Assembly (NCBI RefSeq): GCF_020911865.1
Contig: NZ_CP087131.1
Location: forward strand, 3,782,001 to 3,846,000
DNA length: 64,000 bases
Direction of reading: 5' to 3'
From: Chryseobacterium sp. C-71
GTDB taxonomy: Bacteria > Bacteroidota > Bacteroidia > Flavobacteriales > Weeksellaceae
This document shows positions 18,174 to 25,321 of this stretch, in pieces. The notes below the pieces were generated by a model. It was not told the DNA's origin, made no database searches, and worked only from the letters and a program-made list of their open reading frames with translations. A program made the position numbers and the translations under genes. Each line of letters begins with the position of its first letter. Within the stretch, counting starts at the first letter, position 1.

Positions 18174-18198
18174 AATAAATAATTTTTTGGTTACAATT

Positions 18199-18228
18199 AT
18201 AAGATGAAAAAAATTCAAAAGGTTGCAG
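18199..18228 (-). promoter_or_regulatory. Putative ECF promoter, copy 2
   Basis: Second copy of the 30-bp block (minus strand CTGCAACCTTTTGA to CATCTTAT), 26 bp upstream of the PrcB-like ATG at 18173. It has 3 differences from copy 1, while surrounding DNA is unrelated, which argues for selection on this block. Confidence 0.6.
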
Positions 18229-18237
18229 CAAGTATAT

Positions 18238-18263
18238 AAAAAAAGACTCAAATAATTTGAGCC
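18238..18263 (-). terminator. Intrinsic terminator of the thioesterase gene
   Basis: Minus strand GCTCAAAT/ATTTGAGT hairpin followed by a run of T, starting about 23 bp after the stop at 18286. Confidence 0.65.
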
Positions 18264-18285
18264 TTCAGTATTTTTACTTTAAATA

Positions 18286-18720
18286 TTATCTGTTAATGAT
18301 GTTATTCGTCATGGTTGTATGATTAATCAACTGACCTTTTTCGTCACGTATTTCAATTTCAGAAACATGCATAGTCTTTCCTTTTCGTATAAATCTTGCA
18401 ACCGCAGTTACGATACCATCTTTTTTGCTTCGTAAATGATTGGAATTGATATTTGTTCCCACTCCGAAATACTTGCTCCCATCAATGAAAATATTAGAAA
18501 GACTAGAGCCCATCGTTTCTGCTAAAACACAACTTGCGCCACCATGCATAATTCCGAAAGGCTGATGGATTTTTGGTGAAACTGGCATTGTTGCGGTAAG
18601 CGTTTCGTTCTCAAGATCGATGTCAATAAATTGTATATCAAGGGTCTTTGCAAAAGTTTCCTCGCCCCAATTGTTGATGAATTCTAAAATTTCTTCTTTT
18701 GTTTTGCCTTCTGTATCCAT
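18286..18720 (-). CDS. PaaI-type hotdog thioesterase
   Basis: 144-residue single hotdog-fold thioesterase. The active-site region HQPFGIMHGGASCVLAETMGS (about 52-72) carries the His-Gly-Gly and downstream Glu pattern of the PaaI/YbgC-like acyl-CoA thioesterases, and VGTNINSNHLRSKK (about 87-100) is the second conserved strand. It would hydrolyse an acyl- or aroyl-CoA in the cytoplasm. Menaquinone synthesis also uses a thioesterase of this fold (DHNA-CoA), and the nearby menF makes that possible, but they are 4 kb apart and not in one operon. Substrate unassigned. Confidence 0.85.
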   Translation of the reverse strand: MDTEGKTKEEILEFINNWGEETFAKTLDIQFIDIDLENETLTATMPVSPKIHQPFGIMHGGASCVLAETMGSSLSNIFIDGSKYFGVGTNINSNHLRSKKDGIVTAVARFIRKGKTMHVSEIEIRDEKGQLINHTTMTNNIINR

Positions 18721-18754
18721 ATTTTATATGAGTAATCGGTAATGAGTAATTTCG

Positions 18755-18850
18755 CTTCTAACTTCTAACTTCTAACTTCTAACTTCTAACTTCTAACTTC
18801 TAACTTCTAACTTCTAACTTCTAACTTCTAACTTCTAACTTCTAACTTCT
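18755..18850. repeat. Heptanucleotide tandem repeat, about 13.7 copies
   Basis: The unit CTTCTAA is repeated without error from 18755 to 18850 (96 bp). It covers the intergenic space between the thioesterase and acyltransferase genes and runs into the 3' end of the acyltransferase, whose TAG stop lies in the repeat. Read on the minus strand (TTAGAAG) it meets a stop in every frame within 21 nt. Confidence 0.95.
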
Positions 18851-19431
18851 GCATCGTTGCCTACAATGTTCGGATTCCAATTGGCTGGTATTTTCGGCCC
18901 GATGTCGTTTTTGATATAGTAATTTTGAATTTCTTCCATTATTTCGATAAAAGATGCAGTTTTTAATCTTTCATAGGGAATAGTGTAACCTAAGTAAACA
19001 ATATTTCTTTTGAAATCTCCTGCCGCTAAAACGATAGGAACTTTTGCTGCCAGAGCCATGTGATAAAAGCCTTTTCTCCATTTCGGAACCCAACTTCTGG
19101 TGCCTTCCGGTGTGATTACTAAACTGAAATCATCTTTTTTAAATTCATTTGCAACAAAGTTGATTAAGTCGTTTTTTTGGCTTCTGTCGATACCGATACC
19201 TCCCAAACCTCGTACAAGAGAACCATACCAGGCTTTTGTATGAGCATCTTTAATGATGATTTTTAGTGGCTTTTCTAATGTCCAGTAAGCAAGATTTCCT
19301 AATATGTATTCCATGTTGTGAGTGTGTGGTGCTACAACCAGAATACAACGGTTCAGGCTGTTGACATCGCCTTGAATAACGACTTTCCAACCCAATATTT
19401 TTAATATCAATTTGCCTAATAGCTTTTTCAT
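18835..19431 (-). CDS. 1-acyl-glycerol-3-phosphate acyltransferase-like protein
   Basis: About 198 residues from ATG 19429-19431, chosen because it begins the basic-hydrophobic N-terminus MKKLLGKLILKILGWK. The PlsC-type catalytic box appears as APHTHNMEY near 36 (HX4-like variant; classical NHX4D is changed, with H-T-H-N-M-E) and the second block as TPEGTRSWVPKWRKGFYHMA near 106-125. This form matches a Bacteroidota subfamily of lysophospholipid acyltransferases. The last residues (EVRS and stop) are written by the heptamer repeat, so the natural C-terminus may have been altered slightly. Membrane-associated; the acyl acceptor is unknown. Confidence 0.8.
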   Translation of the reverse strand: MKKLLGKLILKILGWKVVIQGDVNSLNRCILVVAPHTHNMEYILGNLAYWTLEKPLKIIIKDAHTKAWYGSLVRGLGGIGIDRSQKNDLINFVANEFKKDDFSLVITPEGTRSWVPKWRKGFYHMALAAKVPIVLAAGDFKRNIVYLGYTIPYERLKTASFIEIMEEIQNYYIKNDIGPKIPANWNPNIVGNDAEVRS

Positions 19432-19444
19432 GAATTTAAATTTA

Positions 19445-19476
19445 AAACAAAAAAGTATAACCAATAATGGTTATAC
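19445..19476 (-). terminator. Intrinsic terminator after the 20-codon ORF
   Basis: AGTATAACCA/TGGTTATACT perfect 10-bp stem with a 4-nt loop (19453-19476) followed on the minus strand by TTTTTTG. It lies 30 bp after the small ORF stop and just upstream of the acyltransferase start. Confidence 0.85.
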
Positions 19477-19505
19477 TCTACAAATATATTGAAATATTAT
19501 GGCTC

Positions 19506-19568
19506 TTAAAATAATCTGCTGATTAAATCTGCGATTTTTACTGCAATTTCTAAAACTAATTGTACCAT
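19506..19568 (-). CDS. Putative 20-residue amphipathic peptide
   Basis: A 20-codon ORF (MVQLVLEIAVKIADLISRLF) lies alone in about 300 bp between the acyltransferase and PspC genes and is followed by a good intrinsic terminator. The peptide is hydrophobic with charges at E7, K11, D13 and R17, spaced to give one polar face on a helix. A possible -7 box (TATATTCG on the minus strand) lies about 35 bp upstream. Such peptides can be membrane-active, type I toxins, or small membrane regulators. Chance occurrence of a 20-codon ORF is easy, so the terminator and residue pattern are the main support. Confidence 0.5.
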   Translation of the reverse strand: MVQLVLEIAVKIADLISRLF

Positions 19569-19661
19569 GATTTGATGTTTTTGTATTGGTTAAATTTTTT
19601 ACGAATATAAGACTATTTTAGCATATAAACCACTTATTAATGAAAATTTTTGCTATTTATT

Positions 19662-19726
19662 TGAGAGTAGAAGGGTGTGGGTTTCAAACGGTTGCTCTAC
19701 ATCCACACCTTCCGCCACTCTCTCAA
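19662..19726 (-). other. Structured hairpin element after the PspC gene
   Basis: On the minus strand an outer arm TTGAGAG and inner arm AAGGTGTGG pair with CCACACCCTT and CTCTCAA around a 22-nt loop. The element begins 7 bp after the PspC stop. It lacks a strong U-run, so it is a poor classical terminator. The loop contains GTTTGAAAC and the 5' side reads GTGGCGGAAGG, recalling tRNA arms, but it does not fold as a full tRNA. Confidence 0.5.
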
Positions 19727-19732
19727 GTTTAA

Positions 19733-21463
19733 TTATTTGGTTTTGATAGAATATTCTTTTTTTCCGTCTTTTATTTTGATGTCCACATCTTTTATTTTAT
19801 CAATGTTCATCTTCATTGTATCCATAATCTTTTTGGCTTCATCTTTTTGATACTTCTTGCCGTTGATGATTACGCTGTCTCTGTCGCTATCGCTGTATTC
19901 TATGGTAGAACCGTTGATAGAGATTTTATTTTTCTCAATTGAAATATTGCCATTTTCATCGTCACCGTTGTCATCTTCCTCTTCATTATCGTTGATTCCG
20001 TTTCCGTCTGTATCTCCGTCAAAATTGATCCCGTCTTTCTTTAAAGGAATAACTACTGCATTCTGAGGAATTACCAATTCATAATCAATACTGTAATCTC
20101 TGAAACGGTGATCGTAAGGATATTTAATATAATTTGGAAGAATCACTTTGTTACCAACAATTTCTACAGGAACATTTGCATTAAGCGGAATATTGTATCC
20201 TTTCGCCTCCTTTTTAATAATTAAATAAGGGGTTTTGATATCTGCTTTTCTTGTAACATCTACATGTACCCAGTCTTTCTCGTAAACAGAGATTTTATCA
20301 GAAAAAAGATCATCGTCGTATGCAGTAAAGTTTTGCGGGATTGTTACACTTTTCATATCCACATAAATGGTATCAGATAAAGTATTGATGGCTACCTCTT
20401 CGGTGTCTTCCTTTTGTCCTTTCAGAAACATTTCTCTTTTTGCCATGCTCACTCCAAAATAAGTACCTAATGCTATAACCGCAAGAAAAAGAACTCCGAT
20501 TACCCAGCCGATATTTCTCAATTTAGTTTTTGGAGAGAAAATTTTGATACTTAGCAAACTGAATAGTATTGCAGGAATCAATGATGCTATAATGATTAAT
20601 GCAGTAAATACAGTGTACAACCCATCGTCATCAAAATAGAACTTCATCTCGTTAGCGCCAGGAAAGTCTGAATCTATTCCGAAAAGACCAAATAAGACAA
20701 ATACTCCAATGATGCTTCCAAATGCAAAAAAGACAAATAATGCACCTATTAAATATTTTAGAATATTCCAAACACCGCTTCCTGCATTATTGATATGAGG
20801 TTTGTTTTCAATGTAAATTTCTCCGGCTCTGGTAGTAGTTTCATTCGCAAACTGTACAATTTTGCTCGATTCTTCTTTCAGGTTGTCAAAATTTAAAGGC
20901 TTTCCCTTCATTTTCAAAAAATCTGATGCGGTCTCTGCTTGCGGTAAAACAGCCCAAAGAATGAAATATAAAATAACTACTAAGAAAGATGATCCCGGTG
21001 CTACCCAAAGAAAGATAAATGCACCCACCCAGATTAATCTCATCCAAGTAATATCCATTCCTGAATAAGCGGCTAAACCTGCGCAAACTCCGGCAATCTT
21101 TTGTCTTTCAGGATCACGGAACAGTTGTCTTTTGTCAGTTTGTGTAGTTCCTGAGAAGTTATTTTTATTTGAGTTTGTATTTTTCTCAGAATAATAAGCT
21201 TCTTCCTGTTCTTCGATTTTTTCAGGAGAACCAATTTGAGCAATTACCTTTTCTACATCAGCATCGTTGATTACTTCACGTTTTCCTAAAGTATCTCTGA
21301 AGATTTCTACCATTCTGATTTCTATATCGTGCATTACCTCGTCTGCTTCCGAAGCCTCTAGTGAGCTTCTAAGAGCGTTAAGATAATCGCTGAGCTTTAT
21401 ATATGCGTGTTCTTCTATTGTAAAAGAAAAACCTGCGAGTCCTATTGAGAGTGTCTTGTTCAT
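19733..21463 (-). CDS. PspC domain membrane protein
   Basis: 576 residues. N-terminal about 1-95 is a cytoplasmic region with a conserved KTLSIGLAGFSFTIEEHAY start and SPEKIEEQEEAYYSE. The PspC domain follows (about 110-170: LFRDPERQKIAGVCAGLAAY then a membrane helix), then three more hydrophobic segments (about 233-260, 285-305, 320-345). A long periplasmic beta-rich region ends in an acidic stretch (DGDTDGNGINDNEEEDDNGD, like a calcium-binding thrombospondin type 3 run) and a basic end. PspC proteins act in envelope stress. It lies 12 bp after a PadR repressor gene, forming the usual PadR-PspC pair of Bacteroidota. Confidence 0.9.
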   Translation of the reverse strand: MNKTLSIGLAGFSFTIEEHAYIKLSDYLNALRSSLEASEADEVMHDIEIRMVEIFRDTLGKREVINDADVEKVIAQIGSPEKIEEQEEAYYSEKNTNSNKNNFSGTTQTDKRQLFRDPERQKIAGVCAGLAAYSGMDITWMRLIWVGAFIFLWVAPGSSFLVVILYFILWAVLPQAETASDFLKMKGKPLNFDNLKEESSKIVQFANETTTRAGEIYIENKPHINNAGSGVWNILKYLIGALFVFFAFGSIIGVFVLFGLFGIDSDFPGANEMKFYFDDDGLYTVFTALIIIASLIPAILFSLLSIKIFSPKTKLRNIGWVIGVLFLAVIALGTYFGVSMAKREMFLKGQKEDTEEVAINTLSDTIYVDMKSVTIPQNFTAYDDDLFSDKISVYEKDWVHVDVTRKADIKTPYLIIKKEAKGYNIPLNANVPVEIVGNKVILPNYIKYPYDHRFRDYSIDYELVIPQNAVVIPLKKDGINFDGDTDGNGINDNEEEDDNGDDENGNISIEKNKISINGSTIEYSDSDRDSVIINGKKYQKDEAKKIMDTMKMNIDKIKDVDIKIKDGKKEYSIKTK

Positions 21464-21475
21464 AGCTTTGTTTTT

Positions 21476-21805
21476 TTAAATTTTTTGAGTGATTTGGTTC
21501 ACAGAATCTGTCAGTTCTTTCCAGGTATTTTGCAATTCAGCTAAAAAAGTTTTGCCTTTTTCTGTTATTTGGTAGTATTTTCTTGGCGGGCCTCCTGTAG
21601 ATTCTTCCCATCTGTAAGAAAGAAATTCACCGTTTTTCAATCTTGTTAAAAGAGGGTAGAGGGTTCCTTCCACGACATCCAGTTTTCCTTTTTTCAGTTC
21701 ATCTATTAAATCAGAAACATACATTTCGCGATTGTTGATAAGACTCAAAATACAGAATTCCAGAATCCCTTTTCGCATTTGCGCTTTGGTATTTTCAGTA
21801 TTCAT
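21476..21805 (-). CDS. PadR family transcriptional repressor
   Basis: 109-residue PadR winged helix protein. The N-terminal winged helix spans about 10-85 with KGILEFCILSLI, DVVEGTLYPLLTRLKNGEFL and the wing GGPPRKYYQITEKGK, followed by a C-terminal dimerisation helix. It is the first gene of a two-gene unit with the PspC protein. A dyad in its own promoter (see 21880-21898) suggests autoregulation. The inducing signal is unknown; the pairing suggests envelope stress. Confidence 0.93.
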   Translation of the reverse strand: MNTENTKAQMRKGILEFCILSLINNREMYVSDLIDELKKGKLDVVEGTLYPLLTRLKNGEFLSYRWEESTGGPPRKYYQITEKGKTFLAELQNTWKELTDSVNQITQKI

Positions 21806-21879
21806 CTTTAGTAAGTTTTTGTTATTGAGTTATATAAAATCAGTTTTCAGTTTCTAGCTAGTTAAACCTTCTCTAATTC

Positions 21880-21918
21880 TACATTACAAAGATATGTAAT
21901 TAAAATGGTAATATGCAA
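21880..21918 (-). promoter_or_regulatory. Promoter of padR-pspC with overlapping dyad
   Basis: On the minus strand TTG (21916-21918), a 21-nt spacer and TATCTTTG (21887-21894) fit the Bacteroidota promoter. TACAT-N9-ATGTA at 21880-21898 is a perfect dyad that covers the -7 box; PadR operators typically contain ATGT/ACAT half-sites. Confidence 0.6.
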
Positions 21919-22095
21919 TACAAAGTAGTGAAATTATTTTTAAAATTAATTTAAAGTATTGGTTTTCAGATGTATAAATTTTAAAATGATTTTGTGTTCT
22001 GAATTAATTTTATGAAAAAAGATATTTTGGAACCGAAATTTTATATTTTTGTCATATATTATGTTAAGTTGATGCTTAAAAAACAGCTAAAAATC

Positions 22096-22795
22096 ATGAA
22101 GTACAAATTTTTCTACCTGTTAAGTCTATTTGGAACTTTATGTTGGGCTCAGAATCATTTTGAATTAAATGAAATCTCTAAAAATTATCATGTGAGCATT
22201 GATATAGCCACATGTAATGAAAAAGAATGTTTTGGGAAATCAACAATCACTTTAAATGGATAGGAAAACATCTGAAAAATTTCCAACCTTAACTTCAGAA
22301 AATTTTACTTTTACCATTGAATCAGATTCATTAAATTTAAAAAAGGTTGAATTTGATGAAGAGCCGCAATCTTTAATTTTTGAAGATTTTAATTTAGACG
22401 GTTTAGAAGATCTAGCTTTGATCAACAGATTTTCAGGAAACTTGATATATGATACTTATATTTTTGATTCCAATCAAAAACAGTTTTTAATGAATGAAGG
22501 AATGACAACTTTGGTAAAAGATAATTCAGCAATGTTTACCGTAGATTCTGAAAGAAAAAGATTGATTGTGTATTTAAAATCAGGATGTTGTTTATATATT
22601 ACCAAAGAATATAATGTTATTCTGGAAAGAGATCCTTTAAAAATATATGAATTTGAAGAAGACACCAGAGATCGGGAAACAGTTATCACAAAGAAAAGTG
22701 AGTTTATAGATTACAAATGGTTCACAAAAACTACGAGATACCCAAGAGAAGTTTATTATAAAGAAACGAAAGATGAAAATACAGAAAGAAATTGA
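22096..22795 (+). pseudogene. XAC2610-like secreted protein, frameshifted
   Basis: Two overlapping frames together make one protein. Frame 1 from ATG 22096 gives a signal peptide (to LCWAQ), YHVSIDIATCNEKECFGKST and stops at 22261-22263. The second frame from about 22256 continues with FEDFNLDGLEDLAL, an FG-GAP-like calcium-loop pattern, and LKSGCCLYITKEY, both typical of XAC2610-related proteins. A single-base indel in or near AATGGATAGG (22254-22263) would restore one frame of about 232 residues. It may be a true pseudogene or a sequencing error. The 3' end overlaps the HD gene by 23 bp. Confidence 0.65.
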
Positions 22796-23363
22796 TTTTA
22801 TTTTGGCAATTGATGCTTTAAAAAATGTACAAAGAAGAAATTACAACGCAGACGATTCAAGAAGAGAAAATACTGCTGAACATTCCTGGCAAATTATCAT
22901 TTTAGCTCAAATTCTATTTCCTTATGCTAAAAACAGAGCAGATATAGATTTATTGAGAGTCATCAGAATGCTTTCAATTCACGATTTGGTAGAAATTGAA
23001 GCGGGTGATACTTTCCTTTTTGATGAAGCTGCAATGGTGGGTAAATTTGAAAGAGAAAAATTGTCTGCTCAAAATATTTTTGGAATTTTAGATGAACCCA
23101 TTCGTTCAGAATTTTTCAACCTTTGGCTGGAATTTGAAGAAGAACAAACTCCAGATGCAATTTTCGCTTGTGCTATCGATAGAATTATGCCTTTTATTCT
23201 CAATTCTCATACTTCCGGAAAAAGCTGGACTGAAGCAGCAATAACCGAAAAACAAGTAAGAAATATGCTCGAAAATGCCATCAGCAGAGCTTCTGATGAA
23301 ATGGGTGAGGCTTTTCAGTTTTTAATGATTAAAAATCTTGAAACTGAAAAGGTTTTGAGATAA
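22773..23363 (+). CDS. HD domain phosphohydrolase (YfbR/5'-deoxynucleotidase-like)
   Basis: 196 residues. HD-superfamily metal ligands are in place: ENTAEHSWQ near 30-38 (first His), SIHDLVEIEAGD near 69-80 (HD pair), and a late Asp in ACAIDRIMPF near 131. The size and the AEHSW form match YfbR/YgeO-like hydrolases that remove phosphate from deoxynucleoside monophosphates. Cytoplasmic. It overlaps the end of the broken XAC2610-like gene, so they were probably cotranscribed. Substrate is inferred from family. Confidence 0.85.
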   Translation: MKIQKEIDFILAIDALKNVQRRNYNADDSRRENTAEHSWQIIILAQILFPYAKNRADIDLLRVIRMLSIHDLVEIEAGDTFLFDEAAMVGKFEREKLSAQNIFGILDEPIRSEFFNLWLEFEEEQTPDAIFACAIDRIMPFILNSHTSGKSWTEAAITEKQVRNMLENAISRASDEMGEAFQFLMIKNLETEKVLR

Positions 23364-23420
23364 GTTTAAATTAATCTTAAAAACTTTGGTGTACAGATTG
23401 TTATATAGCTTAAAAAAATT

Positions 23421-23657
23421 ATGCAGATAAAAGATTACAGCAGAGAAGAGCTAAACTATCATCAAAGTGAGAATAACTACACACTCTCAGTTCCTAAGAA
23501 ATTTTTGAGTGCAAAAGATGTAAGGGTAAAGAAAAAAAATCCTGACGGAAGTTTTTCTGATGCCGATGTAGAAATCCGTGATGAAGAAAATAATATTTTG
23601 ATTATCACGACAATTCCTATTGATATAAGATTGGAGATTTTAGTTGATGATTTATAA
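23421..23657 (+). CDS. Hypothetical small protein
   Basis: 78 residues, charged (many Lys, Asp, Glu), no signal peptide or membrane segment. A beta-strand pattern (NYTLSVPKKFL, DVEIRDEENNILIITTIPIDIRLEILVD) suggests a small beta-rich cytoplasmic fold. It follows the HD gene by 57 bp in the same direction and is bounded by a strong GC-rich hairpin. I do not recognise the family. Confidence 0.6.
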   Translation: MQIKDYSREELNYHQSENNYTLSVPKKFLSAKDVRVKKKNPDGSFSDADVEIRDEENNILIITTIPIDIRLEILVDDL

Positions 23658-23684
23658 CAATGAAAATATTCGCTTTGAAAATAG

Positions 23685-23711
23685 TTTCGGCGGGCCAAAG
23701 GCCCGCCGAAA
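23685..23711. terminator. GC-rich bidirectional hairpin between convergent genes
   Basis: TTTCGGCGGGCC-AAA-GGCCCGCCGAAA is a perfect 12-bp stem with a 3-nt loop, strikingly GC-rich for this AT-rich DNA. It lies between genes that converge (stops at 23657 and 23723). It may terminate both, or be a REP-like repeat, as no U-run follows. Confidence 0.7.
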
Positions 23712-23722
23712 CCGCTCTGAAT

Positions 23723-24106
23723 TTATAATATTTGAATTGGTTTCTTAAATTCATCAATGGCCACAAAAGTAAAATCACCTACAATAGCTTTTTCCCTTTC
23801 ATAAGAATACATTTGCTCAGTATAGATTTCGACATTCACTTTCATACTGGTTTTTCCGACATAAATTACTTTCCCGATTAATTCAACAATCGTCCCGGCA
23901 GGAATTGGTTTTTTAAAATCAATTTTATCACTGCTTACTGTTACCACTCTTTTTCTTGCAAAACGGGTAGCGGTAATAAAGGCAACTTCATCCATCAGCT
24001 GCATTGCAGTACCTCCGAAAAGGGTGTCGTAATGATTGGTGGTATTTGGAAAAACCGCTTTAAAGATTCGGGTCTCGGAAGCTTCAATTCTTTCTTCTGT
24101 AGTCAT
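23723..24106 (-). CDS. Acyl-CoA thioesterase, hotdog fold (YciA-like)
   Basis: 127 residues. Begins with ERIEASETRIFKAVFPNTTNHYDTLFGG, the classical start of YciA/BACH acyl-CoA hydrolases, then MDEVAFITATRFARK near 38-52 (catalytic Asp/Glu helix) and VTVSSDKIDFKKPIPAG near 54-70. It hydrolyses fatty acyl-CoA in the cytoplasm. Its upstream region carries a cobalamin riboswitch and a 24-codon hydrophobic ORF that ends 9 bp before this start. That would put a thioesterase under B12 control, which is unexpected. Confidence 0.9.
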   Translation of the reverse strand: MTTEERIEASETRIFKAVFPNTTNHYDTLFGGTAMQLMDEVAFITATRFARKRVVTVSSDKIDFKKPIPAGTIVELIGKVIYVGKTSMKVNVEIYTEQMYSYEREKAIVGDFTFVAIDEFKKPIQIL

Positions 24107-24115
24107 ATTTCATTA

Positions 24116-24190
24116 TTAAATTAAAGCGAAAATGAAATATATTGAAACAAACAGAAAGATCAGGAACAAGAAATTCCTGAGATAAACCAT
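24116..24190 (-). CDS. Putative 24-residue hydrophobic peptide between riboswitch and thioesterase
   Basis: A 24-codon ORF (begins MVYLRNFLFLIFLF and ends IYFIFALI) is almost entirely hydrophobic with one Arg near the N-terminus, giving one membrane helix with the positive end inside. Its start is about 45 bp past the riboswitch 3' end, and its stop lies 9 bp before the thioesterase ATG, so translation of the two could be coupled. It may be a membrane microprotein, a leader peptide, or a remnant of a lost transporter's signal sequence. Confidence 0.4.
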   Translation of the reverse strand: MVYLRNFLFLIFLFVSIYFIFALI

Positions 24191-24235
24191 AAGATCAACA
24201 AACTTCAAATCGCGAAAGTTTTTTGTCTAAAGAAA

Positions 24236-24395
24236 TAGGCAGGTCTCCTGACTTGTAACATCTTTATTTCCTTCCCATGCCTTTTGCACAGTGGATTTTA
24301 ATAAAGACTTCTGTTACTTTACAGTTGCGCGACAGTTCGTGATTTTCACACGATTCCCTTTTCATCTGCGGTTAGGCAGAACCAATTTCCTGAAA
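24236..24395 (-). promoter_or_regulatory. Cobalamin riboswitch
   Basis: The minus strand carries the conserved blocks of a B12 riboswitch in order: AAAAGGGAATCGTGTGAAAAT, GCGCAACTGTAA, TCCACTGTGC, GGCATGGGAAGG and AAGTCAGGAGACCTGCC. Boundaries are approximate. Binding of adenosyl- or methylcobalamin normally lowers expression of a downstream B12 uptake gene such as btuB. Here the next genes on that strand are a 24-codon hydrophobic ORF and a thioesterase. Confidence 0.93.
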
Positions 24396-24465
24396 ACTAT
24401 AAGCAAATAGTATAAGACCAAAAGCTTAATACTTTTCGGGTGTAAAAATAATGATAAATACTTAA

Positions 24466-25263
24466 CTATTCGGGATTTTTAAAAATAATCTGGCTGATTA
24501 CTTTTCCTTCTTTGATGGTCCATAGTGTGGTGTACCTATTCGCTCCCGAACCATTGATCATATATAGAAAAATATGGTCATTATCGATTGATGTTACCCC
24601 AATGTTCTCAAAATCCATGGTTGGCTGAAACATATTTTTAATTGCTTCTCGTACAAACACAGAACCTCTTCCGGGTTGCTGCACTCTGATCGATTTTATT
24701 TCGGTCATTCCCTCAGGCAATTCTTTATCGATTCCCCACGGTTTTACTTTGTCGATGGTTGCAATATTTCCGTCAGCATCTTTTACCTGTTTACGGAAAC
24801 CTGCATTAGAAGGATAAATGTCAATCACCACTTTACTTCTTTGTGCTGTAGGGATTTTAGGATTGCTGTTGTCGGTGAAAATCAATGATTTTCCGTTCTT
24901 AGATTTTGATGGCGTGTATTGTGGAAGCTGATCAATAAAGGCAATACGGTTCTTGTTGACCATGCCTTCTTTAGTAAGGCTGTCGTATCGTACGAAAGGT
25001 TTTTCTATTTCTGCTTTTTCAGGATATTTTATCCAAATCCATTCTGTTTCGCCGGGAGCTGGTTTTACATAAACAAAAACATCACCTCTTTTCATTCTGA
25101 TTTTGTCGACGATTTTACGGTAATCTTCTTTGTGTACACGTACCATCGCATAACCTTCCTCAGCTTTTACCACACCAAAAGGAACTTTGTTTTGTGCAAA
25201 AATCAACGAAAAAGAAAATATGCTGAATACCGATAGATAAATTGCTTTGTTTATAAAAGTCAT
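24466..25263 (-). CDS. Hypothetical secreted protein
   Basis: 265 residues with signal peptide (to LIFAQ). The N-terminal part (VVKAEEGYAMVRVHKE, about 32-47) resembles an SH3-like or GW-type binding fold. The C-terminal part (VREAIKNMFQPTMDFENIGV to TLWTIKEGKVISQIIF) is beta-rich and looks like an NTF2-type domain. No catalytic motif was recognised. It lies upstream of the riboswitch in the same direction and 59 bp from the IS5 insertion. Function unknown. Confidence 0.65.
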   Translation of the reverse strand: MTFINKAIYLSVFSIFSFSLIFAQNKVPFGVVKAEEGYAMVRVHKEDYRKIVDKIRMKRGDVFVYVKPAPGETEWIWIKYPEKAEIEKPFVRYDSLTKEGMVNKNRIAFIDQLPQYTPSKSKNGKSLIFTDNSNPKIPTAQRSKVVIDIYPSNAGFRKQVKDADGNIATIDKVKPWGIDKELPEGMTEIKSIRVQQPGRGSVFVREAIKNMFQPTMDFENIGVTSIDNDHIFLYMINGSGANRYTTLWTIKEGKVISQIIFKNPE

Positions 25264-25321
25264 TATAAAGAATATTTATAGCTCAAAGATATAAATTAAA
25301 TATTTTTCGGAAGATAATTAA

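Noticed and set aside
18755..18850. Phase variation of the acyltransferase by heptamer slippage
   Set aside because: All three frames through the repeat stop within 21 nt, so copy number cannot switch the protein on or off.
18750..18850. CRISPR array
   Set aside because: The unit is 7 bp with no spacers; a simple tandem repeat.
19662..19726. A true tRNA gene
   Set aside because: The paired arms do not give a full cloverleaf: no anticodon arm and no 7-bp acceptor with CCA.
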